Source: Planctomycetes bacterium ADurb.Bin069
Lineage (GTDB): Bacteria; Planctomycetota; UBA8108; UBA8890; UBA8898
DNA length: 64,000 bases
Direction: 5' to 3'
Assembly (NCBI GenBank): GCA_002070955.1
Contig: MWEK01000015.1
Coordinates: 1 to 64,000 of the forward strand
Shown: positions 42,757 through 53,120 of the stretch, piece by piece
Layout: every line of letters begins with the position of its first letter
Position numbering within the stretch: the stretch's first letter is position 1
Translations under genes and position numbers: made by a program
Notes under the pieces: model-generated
The model's input: only the letters and a program-made list of their open reading frames with translations
Told to the model about the DNA's origin: nothing
Database searches by the model: none

Positions 42757-42801
42757 GCGCCGGCCGCCGGCTCCTGGGATTTCCCCGGCGGTCTCCGGCG
42801 C
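42757..42801. terminator. strong hairpin between convergent genes
   Basis: Two nested 7-base GC stems (GCGCCGG with CCGGCGC outside, CCGCCGG with CCGGCGG inside) enclose a 14-base loop, with a 3-base bulge on one side. It lies between the stops of the HD-GYP-like gene and the convergent phosphodiesterase gene. There is no long T tract, so it would be a non-canonical or bidirectional terminator. Confidence 0.45.
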
Positions 42802-42806
42802 GGGGC

Positions 42807-44177
42807 CTAGCCCCCCGCCATGATCTCCGCGATGAGATCGGCGATCTCGTGGGCGGCGATGCCGTCCCGCGCGGCTTCCCGCAGGGAACCGATGAGCACC
42901 GGCGCGTCGCCCCCCGCCGCGATGGGCGCGCCGTGGCTTCCGCGCACCACCGACGGATCCAGGCCGATGAGATCGAACACCGTCCTGAACCCGAGCGCCC
43001 GCCGCGCCAGCTTCAGGGCGGCCCGCAGGCGCACGCAGCGCTTCGCCGGATCGAAGAAAAGCTCGCAGGGGTCGTAGCCCGGCTTGCGGTGGATGTCCAC
43101 CGTGCGGGCGAAATCGGGGGCGCGCGCGTCGTCCAGCCACCATCCGTACGCGAACCACCGGTCGGGCCGGCTCAGCGCCACCAACTCGCCGCTCCGCGGA
43201 TGGTCCAGACCGTGGGCGCGCTTGCCTTCCTCATCCAGCACCGCGACAATGCCGGCCTCTCCCGCCAGAAGGTCCTTGACCGCCCCGAGGGCCGAGCGGT
43301 CGTTGACGTAGACATGGGCCGCCTGGTGGTCCGCGACGGCGAAGGCGCGCGAGGCGCCGCAATCGAGCAGTTCGCCCGCCAGGCTCTCGCGCACCGCCAC
43401 GAAGCCGTGCTCCCGCAGGAGCCGGTTGATCGGCACGGCGCCGGACACGCCCGTGATGGCGTAGTCGGCCACGACGAGCACGGCATACTCCCGCGCGCGG
43501 GCGCCGTCGATGAGGCGCGCGGCCTCGGCATCCAGTTCCGCCACGGCGCGCAGCGCCTCCGTCGAATCCGGACCGAAGCGCTGCAGATCGTAGTCCAGGT
43601 GCGGCAGGTAGACGAAGGCCAGGTCGGGAGCGCGGCGCTCCAGGACGTGGAGCGCGGCGCCGGCGATCCACCGCGACGAGCGGATGTCCGCGGCGGGGCC
43701 CCAAAAATTGAAGAGCGGGAAGGGGCCGAGTGCGCTCTCAAGCTCCTTTTCAAGACCCGCCGGCCGCGTATAGATGCCCGGAAGCTTGCGGCCGTCGGCC
43801 AGGTAATGCGGCCGCGGCGTCGCCGAGATGTCCGCGGTCGAGTACATGTTGTACCACCAGAAGAGTTTCGCCACGGTCAATTCCGGCCGCCGGGCGCGCA
43901 ACCGATCCCAGACCTTGGGCGCCGTGACGAGGTGGTTGGACTGGCGCCAGAGCCACACCTCCGCGAGGTCGCGGAAGTACCAGCCGTTCCCGACGATGCC
44001 GTGGGTCCGCGGGAGCGCGCCGGTCAGCATGCTCGCGTGGGCGGAGCAGGTCACGGCGGGCAGCGCCGGCGCGATCCGACCCGCGAAGCCTTCGCGCGCC
44101 AACGCCGCAAGGCGCGGCGCGTGCCGGAGGAGGCGGTCCGTCAGAGCCACGACGTCGAGAACCAACAGCTTCCTCAT
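42807..44177 (-). CDS. type I phosphodiesterase/nucleotide pyrophosphatase (alkaline phosphatase superfamily)
   Basis: The 456-residue protein belongs to the NPP branch of the alkaline phosphatase superfamily. Asp8 is an early metal ligand. The Thr nucleophile (Thr43) lies in PAVTCSAHASMLTGALPRTH, and other ligands lie in YLPHLDYDLQRFGP and in VADYAI and ADHQAAHV. Such enzymes cut phosphodiester or pyrophosphate bonds, and a close group is found with eboA-F-type genes. No signal peptide is seen, so it is probably cytoplasmic. The ATG has GGAGG at 4 bases. It stands alone on its strand. Confidence 0.85.
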   Translation of the reverse strand: MRKLLVLDVVALTDRLLRHAPRLAALAREGFAGRIAPALPAVTCSAHASMLTGALPRTHGIVGNGWYFRDLAEVWLWRQSNHLVTAPKVWDRLRARRPELTVAKLFWWYNMYSTADISATPRPHYLADGRKLPGIYTRPAGLEKELESALGPFPLFNFWGPAADIRSSRWIAGAALHVLERRAPDLAFVYLPHLDYDLQRFGPDSTEALRAVAELDAEAARLIDGARAREYAVLVVADYAITGVSGAVPINRLLREHGFVAVRESLAGELLDCGASRAFAVADHQAAHVYVNDRSALGAVKDLLAGEAGIVAVLDEEGKRAHGLDHPRSGELVALSRPDRWFAYGWWLDDARAPDFARTVDIHRKPGYDPCELFFDPAKRCVRLRAALKLARRALGFRTVFDLIGLDPSVVRGSHGAPIAAGGDAPVLIGSLREAARDGIAAHEIADLIAEIMAGG

Positions 44178-44230
44178 GGCGCCTCCGAGCGACGGGCGGC
44201 GCGCCGTTCGCCGGCGCCCGGCCGGCGTCC

Positions 44231-44239
44231 ATCCTACCA
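44231..44239 (-). promoter_or_regulatory. extended -10 of the phosphodiesterase gene
   Basis: The minus strand reads TGgTAGGAT 54 bases before the ATG, in the 187-base divergent gap shared with the Tat-exported oxidoreductase promoter. Confidence 0.4.
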
Positions 44240-44258
44240 CGGGGCGCCGCGCGCGGTC

Positions 44259-44287
44259 TTGTACGCGGGGCGCGCTCCCGTTAAAGT
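44259..44287 (+). promoter_or_regulatory. sigma70-like promoter of the Gfo/Idh/MocA gene
   Basis: TTGTAC and TAAAGT are spaced by 17 bases, with the -10 ending 77 bases before the ATG at 44365. Confidence 0.5.
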
Positions 44288-44364
44288 CGATGGAGCGCGG
44301 CCGCTCCGCTCCGCGGCGCGCGGCGCGCGCGGAACGAGTACAGGCGCCGCCAAGGAGGTGAACC

Positions 44365-45558
44365 ATGCCGTTGACGCGAAGAGCCTTCATGCAGACGAGC
44401 GCGGGCGCCGGCCTCGCGGCCGCGCTGAGCGGATCGGCGGCGGCGGCACCGCCGCGCAGACCCCGCGCGGGCGCCGCGCTGCGGGTGGGAATCATCGGCG
44501 CGGGCGGGCGCGGCATGCACCTGGTCGAGCAGGCGCTCGCCATCCCCAACGTCAACTTCACGGTGGTCTGCGATGTCCTGGAGGAGCGCGTCAAGGCCGC
44601 CCAGGCCTTTCTCAAGCAAGCGAATCGCCCCGAACCCGAGGGCCTGGCGGGCGGCCCCTACGCCTATCGCGAACTGCTTAAGGCCGACGACCTGGACTGC
44701 GTCATCGTGGCGTCGCCCGTCTACTGGCACGGCATTATGTACACCGACGCCCTCGAGGCGGGCATGCATTTCTACGGCGAGAAGCCCCTGGGCATCACCC
44801 CCGCCTGCATCCGCAACGTGACGGCCGCTTGGAAGAAAAACCCCGGCGTCGTGGCGCAGATGGGTTTTCAATGGGGCGCCCACCTCGGCCGCCGGAACAT
44901 CATCAAGCGCGTCCGGGAGGAAGGGCTCATCGGCGAGCTCCTCGAGGGCAACGTCCAGCGCCTGAACGAATGGGACACCCACGGCGGCTGGTACACGGAT
45001 CGGGCCAAGTCGGGGGACTGGATGCTCGAGCAGGCCGTCCACGAGTTCAACCTGATGTGGATGACCATCGGCGCGCACCCGACGGCGGCCACCACCATCG
45101 GCCGCACGGGCATCATCCCGGGCCGCAACACGACCAACTACTACACCACGATCCTGGAATACCCGGGCAACTTGATCGTGCGCTACTCGCACGGCTGGAT
45201 TCAGGTTCCGGGCTTCCCGGGGGGCGGCATGCACCTCTACTTCACGGGCCGCAAGGGCGCCTTGAATGTCATGGATTGCTATGCGCAGCTCCGGGAGGCG
45301 CCGGCCGGCGCTGCCGGGCCGGGCGATCCGCGCCGCGTCCAGGGCCAGGGGGCCGGCGGCGACACGCGGGAGCACCTCGCGAACTTCTTCGATGCGGTGC
45401 GCGCCGGGGATCCCGCCAAGGCCTACTGCGGCATCGAGAACGGCATCGGCGCGTCCTACATCGGGCTCATGATCAGGACGAGCCTGGAGAAGGGCGCCAA
45501 GGCGACCTTCGAGGAGATGCTGGCGGACACGCGCACGCCGCCCATCGAGAGGGCCTGA
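44365..45558 (+). CDS. Tat-exported Gfo/Idh/MocA family oxidoreductase
   Basis: The 397-residue protein begins with a twin-arginine signal (LTRRAFMQTSAGAG) typical of planctomycete periplasmic Gfo/Idh/MocA proteins. The NAD-binding Rossmann motif GIIGAGGRGMHL (about residues 42-53) and the catalytic-domain EKPLG block follow, then the C-terminal beta sheet (WMLEQAVHEFNLMWMTIGAHP). Members oxidise or reduce sugars and inositols with a tightly bound nucleotide. The AAGGAGGT ribosome binding site is excellent. It has its own promoter and no operon partner, so the substrate cannot be inferred. Confidence 0.9.
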   Translation: MPLTRRAFMQTSAGAGLAAALSGSAAAAPPRRPRAGAALRVGIIGAGGRGMHLVEQALAIPNVNFTVVCDVLEERVKAAQAFLKQANRPEPEGLAGGPYAYRELLKADDLDCVIVASPVYWHGIMYTDALEAGMHFYGEKPLGITPACIRNVTAAWKKNPGVVAQMGFQWGAHLGRRNIIKRVREEGLIGELLEGNVQRLNEWDTHGGWYTDRAKSGDWMLEQAVHEFNLMWMTIGAHPTAATTIGRTGIIPGRNTTNYYTTILEYPGNLIVRYSHGWIQVPGFPGGGMHLYFTGRKGALNVMDCYAQLREAPAGAAGPGDPRRVQGQGAGGDTREHLANFFDAVRAGDPAKAYCGIENGIGASYIGLMIRTSLEKGAKATFEEMLADTRTPPIERA

Positions 45559-45580
45559 GGCCGGACGGCCCCGGCGGCTC

Positions 45581-45600
45581 CGGGGCGCGGCCGCGCCCCG
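45581..45600. terminator. perfect 20-bp palindrome between convergent genes
   Basis: CGGGGCGCGG followed by its exact complement forms a perfect inverted repeat 22 bases after the oxidoreductase stop and 25 before the stop of the convergent SDR gene. It could act as a bidirectional terminator; no T tract follows. Confidence 0.4.
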
Positions 45601-45624
45601 CGGGCTCCGCCCCTCGGTTCCGGT

Positions 45625-46419
45625 CTACGTCCCGCTCCGGGGAAGCGCTCGGGTCGCGCCCGTCGAAATCCCTCCGTCCACCAGCAGCGTCTGGCCCGTG
45701 ACATAGGCGCTCGCATCCGAGGCCAGGAACACCACGGCGCCGTCGAGATCCTCGGGGCCGCCGGGGCGCTTGAGCGGAATCCGGTCGCAGAGGTACGCGA
45801 CCCATTCCCGGTCCTCGTACATGACGGCGTTCTGCGCGGTCTTGAACCACCCCGGCGCCAGACAGTTCACGGTGATGCCGTGGCGGCCCCAGTCGTCGGC
45901 CAGGCTCATGGTGAGCTGCCGCGTGCCGCCGCGGCTGGCGCAGTACGGGGCGAGTCCGGCGTAGCCGAACACGCTGGTCACCGAGCCGATGTTGATAATG
46001 CGGCCGCGGCGCCGCGGAATCATCGCCCGCGCGGCGGCCTGGGCCGTGAAGAACGCACCGCGCAGATTGGTGTCCAAGACGAGGTTCCAGTCCTCCCAGG
46101 TGACCTCCACGGCGGGCTTTCTGACGTTGCAGCCGGCGTTGTTGACCAAGATGTCGATCTTGCCGTAGGCGTCCATGACCGCCGGAACGAGGCGCGCAAT
46201 GCTGGCCTGGTCGCGGACGTCGAGCTCGACGGGCAGCGCCTTGCGTCCGAGCGCCTCGATTTCGGCCTTGGTCTCCGCCAGCGCCGGCAGGCCGCGGCTC
46301 GTGATGGCGAGATCCGCTCCGGCGCGCGCGAGCGCCCGGGCGAAAGACCGGCCCAGACCGCGGCTCGCGCCGGTGACGATGGCAACCTTGCCCGTGAGAT
46401 CGAAAAGCGATGGTTCCAT
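45625..46419 (-). CDS. short-chain dehydrogenase/reductase with Arg in place of the catalytic Lys
   Basis: The 264-residue classical SDR has the cofactor motif VTGASRGLGRSFA (about residues 16-28), NNAG, the catalytic Ser in IGSVTS, and the Tyr in PYCASR. The usual YxxxK is YxxxR here: the codon is CGC (Arg). The C-terminus (LASDASAYVTGQTLLVDGG) is normal and resembles gluconate 5-dehydrogenase or 3-oxoacyl reductase types. The ATG follows AAGGAG by 5 bases. It is the third gene of an S1-ADH-SDR unit, 47 bases after the ADH. It may be impaired or use Arg to lower the Tyr pKa. Confidence 0.88.
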   Translation of the reverse strand: MEPSLFDLTGKVAIVTGASRGLGRSFARALARAGADLAITSRGLPALAETKAEIEALGRKALPVELDVRDQASIARLVPAVMDAYGKIDILVNNAGCNVRKPAVEVTWEDWNLVLDTNLRGAFFTAQAAARAMIPRRRGRIINIGSVTSVFGYAGLAPYCASRGGTRQLTMSLADDWGRHGITVNCLAPGWFKTAQNAVMYEDREWVAYLCDRIPLKRPGGPEDLDGAVVFLASDASAYVTGQTLLVDGGISTGATRALPRSGT

Positions 46420-46466
46420 TGATGCTCCTTGGGGGCCCGCTCCGATTCCCCCCGCCGTTCCGGCCT

Positions 46467-47492
46467 TCACGGCACCAGGACGACCTTCATCAAGTCGCCG
46501 GCGCCCTCGCGCAGCCGCGCGAACCATGCCGCGCCCTCGGCCAGCGGGGCCACGGCGCTCAGCAGCGGATCGAGCCTCACCGCGCCGCGCGCGATCAGAT
46601 CCAGGCACGCCGGGTATTCCCCGGCGGACGCGCACGACCCGGCCAGCGTCAACTCCCGCGTAACGGCGGTCTGGAGGGGCAGCGGCACCTCGGGCGCCAC
46701 GTTGCCGATCAGCGCGACCGCGCCGCCCTTGCGCGCCAGCGCCGCGGCCAGCGCGACGGTGCCCGCGGCGCCCACGGCCTCGATGACGATATCGGCGCCG
46801 CGCCCGCCCGTGGCCCCGCGCACCTCCGCCTCCGCCTGCTCCGGCGCCACGGCGGCGGCGGCGCCCAGCGCCAGCGCGCGCCCGCGGCGCCGCGCGTCGA
46901 TGTCCACCGCCGCCACGACGCGGCACCCCGCCTGCGCCAGCGCCTGCAACGCCAGCAGCCCGATCATGCCGGCCCCCACCACCACCGCCGCGGCATCGAA
47001 GGCGATCGGCAGGCGGCGCACGGCGTGGAAGGCCACCGCGAGGGGCTCCGTCATGGCCGCGTGCACGAAGGACACGCCGTCCGGCAGGCGGTGAAGGATG
47101 CGCTGGGGCACCGCCGCCAACTCGGCGAAGGCGCCGTCGCGGCGATACTCCCCGCACGACACGCCGAGCACGCGCCGGTCATCGCAGAGGTTGATGCGGC
47201 CCGCCCGGCAGAAGGGGCACTTGCCGCAGTACACGGTGGAATCGAACGTCACCCGGTCGCCGGGCCGCCACGCCCCCGCGCCGGCGCCCGCCTCCACGAC
47301 CACGCCCGCCGCCTCGTGCCCCATGATGATCGGCGGGATTCTCCGCCCCGTGCTTCCGTCGAAGCCGTGCACGTCGCTCCCGCAGATGCCGCAGGCTTCC
47401 ACGCGAACGAGGACATCCTCAGGCCCGGGCGTCGGCGCGGGGACGTCCAGGAACTCCAGCCGGAGATACTCCGTCAGAACCAACGCCTTCAT
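46467..47492 (-). CDS. zinc-dependent medium-chain alcohol/polyol dehydrogenase
   Basis: The 341-residue MDR enzyme has the catalytic zinc site CGICGSDVH and GHE. The four structural zinc cysteines are in CGKCPFCRAGRINLC, and the Rossmann motif is VVGAGMIGLLALQ. It resembles sorbitol/threonine/galactitol dehydrogenases, which oxidise a secondary alcohol with NAD(P)+. It follows the S1-domain gene by 13 bases and precedes an SDR, and the pair could act in sequence on a sugar acid or polyol. Confidence 0.9.
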   Translation of the reverse strand: MKALVLTEYLRLEFLDVPAPTPGPEDVLVRVEACGICGSDVHGFDGSTGRRIPPIIMGHEAAGVVVEAGAGAGAWRPGDRVTFDSTVYCGKCPFCRAGRINLCDDRRVLGVSCGEYRRDGAFAELAAVPQRILHRLPDGVSFVHAAMTEPLAVAFHAVRRLPIAFDAAAVVVGAGMIGLLALQALAQAGCRVVAAVDIDARRRGRALALGAAAAVAPEQAEAEVRGATGGRGADIVIEAVGAAGTVALAAALARKGGAVALIGNVAPEVPLPLQTAVTRELTLAGSCASAGEYPACLDLIARGAVRLDPLLSAVAPLAEGAAWFARLREGAGDLMKVVLVP

Positions 47493-47505
47493 GGCGCGCT
47501 CGCTC

Positions 47506-48612
47506 CTACCCCGGCGCGATCTCGATCCGGTTCTTTTCCTTGTCGATGCGCGCCACCGTGCCGCGCACGACGCTGCCCTGCCTGATCGAAGCGCCCAGGC
47601 CGCCCAGGTCGCACGAGGGAACGAACCCCTCCACGCCTTCGTCCAGCGCGATGTACGCCCCTTCGGCGCCGATGCTCCGCACCCAGCCCGCGACGGTCTC
47701 GCCCACCGCGTAGCCCTCCAGCGCGCGGCTGACCTGCGCCGCCTGGGCCCGGGGAAAATCCAAGCCGATGCGGCCTCGCCCGGCCTCGACGCGCACGACT
47801 TGGACGCGGAGGCGCTGCCCGGCCTTGAGCGGTTTTTCGCGGCCGTATTCCCGGTAGTAGGCCTCGATCTTGCTGCGGTGGAGCAACCCCTCGGCCCCGC
47901 CGATGTCGACGAAGGCCCCGAACTCGTTCAGGCGGACGATGGTGCCGTCGAACTGATCGCCCTCGTTCAGGCGGGCGAGCACCTTGCCGCGCTCCTCGCG
48001 GGCCTCGCGCTCCAACACGGCGCGCCGGCTCACGACGACGTTCCTGTCCGCCCGGTCGAAGGACGCGACCTCGCACGTCAAGGTCTTGCCCACGTACTGC
48101 GAGGCATCCTCGACGCGCTCGCGCTCGATCTGCGAAATCGGCATGAACGCGCGCACGCCCTTGATCGAGACCTCCAGGCCGCCCTTGTTGACCCCGGTGA
48201 CCAGGCCCTTCAGAACCATGCCCGGCCTGAGCTCCTCCCAGAGCACCTCGGTGCGCGCCTGGGCGATGGAGAGGATCGCCATGTCGCGCGCGGCGTCGTA
48301 GCGCACGAAGTTGGCCTCGAGGCGCGCGCCCACCTTCGGCAGCGGCTCGTCCTCGAACTCGCCGTCCGGGATGAAGCCGTGCGCCTTGGGCGCGAGTTCC
48401 ACCACGATCTCGCCGCCGCGGACGTTGACGACCGTGCCCCGCAGGCGTGTCCCGGGGGCGCAGCGGGGCAGATCGAGCTCCGGCTCGGGCCCGAACTTGT
48501 CCCCCTGCATGCCGCCGCGCGCCATGAGCGCCTCGAGCTGCTCGTCGCTGATGCCGCCGGCGTCAGGCCGCCGCTCATCGTCGTCGTGGAACTTGCGTCG
48601 CTTGTCGATCAT
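47506..48612 (-). CDS. S1-domain RNA-binding protein (ribosomal protein S1-like)
   Basis: The 368-residue protein has an acidic N-terminus and four S1 OB-fold repeats at about 54-121, 130-199, 218-291 and 300-366 (GTRLRGTVVNVRGGEIVVEL; GMVLKGLVTGVNKGGLEVSI; GDQFDGTIVRLNEFGAFVDIGG; GETVAGWVRSIGAEGAYIAL). Four repeats resemble the short S1/RpsA of several phyla, which helps mRNA loading on the ribosome. It heads an operon with two dehydrogenases, an odd pairing. A good promoter (TTGAAC-17-TATAGT) lies upstream. Confidence 0.85.
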   Translation of the reverse strand: MIDKRRKFHDDDERRPDAGGISDEQLEALMARGGMQGDKFGPEPELDLPRCAPGTRLRGTVVNVRGGEIVVELAPKAHGFIPDGEFEDEPLPKVGARLEANFVRYDAARDMAILSIAQARTEVLWEELRPGMVLKGLVTGVNKGGLEVSIKGVRAFMPISQIERERVEDASQYVGKTLTCEVASFDRADRNVVVSRRAVLEREAREERGKVLARLNEGDQFDGTIVRLNEFGAFVDIGGAEGLLHRSKIEAYYREYGREKPLKAGQRLRVQVVRVEAGRGRIGLDFPRAQAAQVSRALEGYAVGETVAGWVRSIGAEGAYIALDEGVEGFVPSCDLGGLGASIRQGSVVRGTVARIDKEKNRIEIAPG

Positions 48613-48662
48613 GGGCACACCCGCCGGGAAACCGCCGCCGTCGCGCGCGCGTCAACGGGGCA

Positions 48663-48691
48663 ACTATAGACGGGGGAAGGGCGCAGTTCAA
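48663..48691 (-). promoter_or_regulatory. sigma70-like promoter of the S1-ADH-SDR operon
   Basis: On the minus strand TTGAAC and TATAGT are spaced 17 bases; the -35 overlaps the recG stop codon. The leader is about 45 bases. This is one of the better consensus matches in the window. Confidence 0.6.
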
Positions 48692-50748
48692 GCCGGGATC
48701 GCGGCGTGCGCTCGCGCCGCCTCGGCGAGGCCCTGATGAGCGGGCGCCTCAAGGCGCGCGTCGGCCGCCAGAATTCGCTCCGCATCGCTCCGCGCCTCGG
48801 CCAGCAGCCGCGCGTCGCGCGCCGGATCGGCCACGCGCAGGTCGCACAGCCCGGCCTGGCGGCAGCCGCGGAACTGGCCCGGCCCGCGGAGCGCGAGGTC
48901 CTCCTCGGCGATCTTGAAGCCGTCCGTCGTGGCGCACAGGATTTCCAGGCGCCGCCGGCCCTCGGGCGTCTCCGCCTTGCCGAGGAGGAAGCACCAGGAC
49001 TGCTCGCGCCCGCGCCCCACGCGGCCGCGAAGCTGGTGAAGCTGCGTCAGGCCGAAGCGGGCCGCGTCCTCGATCACCATCGTCGTCGCGCGCGGCGCAT
49101 CGATGCCCACCTCCACCACGGTGGTGCCGAAGAGAATATCGAGGGCGCCCTCGGTGAAGCGCCGCATGACCGCGTCCTTCTCGGCCGCGTCCAGGCGGCC
49201 GTGGATGAGCGCCGCGCGCAGCCCGGCGAGAGGCCCCGCGCGCAGCTCCTCGAACCTCCGCGTCACGGCGGACAGGTCGATCTTCTCCGACTCCTCCACC
49301 AGCGGGCAGACGTAATAGGTCTGAAAACCCCGCGCGGCCTGCGTCCGGATATACGCGTGCAGCCCCGGCAGCTTCGCGGGCGGCACCCGCGCGGTCTTGA
49401 CGGGCAGGCGCCCCGGGGGAAGCTCGTCGATGACCGAGATATCCATGGCGCCGCAGGCGGTCAGGGCCAGCGTGCGGGGGATCGGCGTCGCCGTCATGTG
49501 GAGGATGTCCGGGATCGCGCCCTTGGCGGCGAGCAGCCCCCGTTGGACCACGCCGAAGCGGTGCTGCTCGTCGATGATGGCGAGCCCCAGGCGCCGGAAG
49601 ATCGTCCGTTCCTCAATGAGCGCGTGCGTCCCGGCGGCCACCAGGGCTTCGCCGCGGGCCAGGCGCGCCCTCGCGGCGGCCGCGCCCGGCGCTCCCGCCG
49701 TGAGCAACTCCACCGCGACGCCGAGGGGCGCGAGGCGGGCGCGCAGGGTGAGGGCATGCTGCTCCGCCAGAATCTCGGTGGGCGCCATGAAGGCGGTCTG
49801 AAAACCGCCGTCGCACGCGGCGGCGATGGCGTGGAGCGCGACGGCGGTCTTGCCGCAGCCCACATCGCCCTCGAGCAGCCGCACCATGGGGCGCGCCGAG
49901 GCCATGTCGGCCAGGACGGCGTCCACCGCGCGCCGCTGCGCCGCCGTGAGCGCGAAGGGCAGCGCGGCGCCCAGGGCGGCCAGAAGCGGCCCGCCGACGA
50001 CGTGGGCGTAGCCCTTACGTTCCGCCTCCCGCCCCGCGCGCGCCCGCAGGACGCCGAGCTGCAGCCCGAGCAGCTCTTCGTAGGCGAAGCGGTCGCGGGC
50101 CCGTTCGCCCTCGGCGATTTCGCGGGGAAAGTGCGCCGCGCGCAGCGCCTCGGATAGCGCGGCGAAGCCCAGGCGCTCCCGGAGCGGCGCGGGCAGCGGG
50201 TCGCCGGGAAGATCCGCGCACGCATCGAGCGCGGCGTGGATCCAACGCCTGAGGGCGCGCTGCGTGAGCTTCCCGGCGAGCCGGTATATCGGCACGACGC
50301 GCCCCGTGTTGAGGCCGTCGCCGCTCCCGCCCGCCAGGATGTCGTACTCGGGGTTGCGGAGAGCGAGCCCGTTGTAGACGCCCACCGCGCCCGTGAGGAC
50401 GACGCGCGTCCCGAGGGGAAACCGCGCCGCGAGCGCGCCGCGGCCGAACCACGTCGCCGCGACTTCGCCCGTGCCGTCGCGCACCGCGATCACGGCCATG
50501 GACCGGCCGCCCCGCAGCTCGACGCGGCGCCGCCTGACGATTTCTCCCTGGACGGTGCGGACGCCGCCGGGCGCCAGGGCGCCGATCGGAACGGGCGCGC
50601 GCCGGTCCTCGTACGCCCGCGGGAAATGGAAGAGCAGATCGCGCACCGTGCCGATGCCGAGCTGCGCCAGCAGCGCCGCCCGCGCCGGCCCGATGCCGGG
50701 CAGGGTTTCGACGGCGCGATTCCATGGGCTCGCGGAGATGGCATCCAT
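48688..50748 (-). CDS. recG: ATP-dependent DNA helicase RecG
   Basis: The 686-residue helicase rescues stalled replication forks and moves branches. The N-terminal wedge/OB domain (GIGPARAALLAQLGI; REGE-like EVAATWFGRG) is followed by helicase domains. Walker A is GDVGCGKTAVA, the Walker B/DEQH box is DEQHRFGVVQR, TATPIPRT is motif III, and GRVGRG is motif VI. The length matches the family (about 690). The ATG at 50748 has a poor ribosome binding site; in-frame sequence upstream is not RecG-like. It diverges from the DUF255 gene across 56 bases that hold a 7-bp repeat. Confidence 0.95.
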   Translation of the reverse strand: MDAISASPWNRAVETLPGIGPARAALLAQLGIGTVRDLLFHFPRAYEDRRAPVPIGALAPGGVRTVQGEIVRRRRVELRGGRSMAVIAVRDGTGEVAATWFGRGALAARFPLGTRVVLTGAVGVYNGLALRNPEYDILAGGSGDGLNTGRVVPIYRLAGKLTQRALRRWIHAALDACADLPGDPLPAPLRERLGFAALSEALRAAHFPREIAEGERARDRFAYEELLGLQLGVLRARAGREAERKGYAHVVGGPLLAALGAALPFALTAAQRRAVDAVLADMASARPMVRLLEGDVGCGKTAVALHAIAAACDGGFQTAFMAPTEILAEQHALTLRARLAPLGVAVELLTAGAPGAAAARARLARGEALVAAGTHALIEERTIFRRLGLAIIDEQHRFGVVQRGLLAAKGAIPDILHMTATPIPRTLALTACGAMDISVIDELPPGRLPVKTARVPPAKLPGLHAYIRTQAARGFQTYYVCPLVEESEKIDLSAVTRRFEELRAGPLAGLRAALIHGRLDAAEKDAVMRRFTEGALDILFGTTVVEVGIDAPRATTMVIEDAARFGLTQLHQLRGRVGRGREQSWCFLLGKAETPEGRRRLEILCATTDGFKIAEEDLALRGPGQFRGCRQAGLCDLRVADPARDARLLAEARSDAERILAADARLEAPAHQGLAEAARAHAAIPA

Positions 50749-50753
50749 ATCGG

Positions 50754-50774
50754 GTAGGCTATAGGCTATAGGCT
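50754..50774. repeat. three tandem 7-bp units in a divergent promoter gap
   Basis: GTAGGCT, ATAGGCT and ATAGGCT follow one another in the 56-base gap between recG and the DUF255 gene. The repeat contains TATAGG/TAGGCT-like -10 strings on both strands, so unit number would change promoter spacing. Confidence 0.7.
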
Positions 50775-50804
50775 GCCGCCGACAGGCTCCAGGGTCCAAC
50801 CGAC

Positions 50805-53117
<2,313 letters not shown>

Positions 53118-53120
53118 GGC

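Noticed and set aside
44178..44364. tRNA or small RNA gene in the divergent gap
   Set aside because: The gap is explained by two promoters and a ribosome binding site; no cloverleaf or terminator was found.
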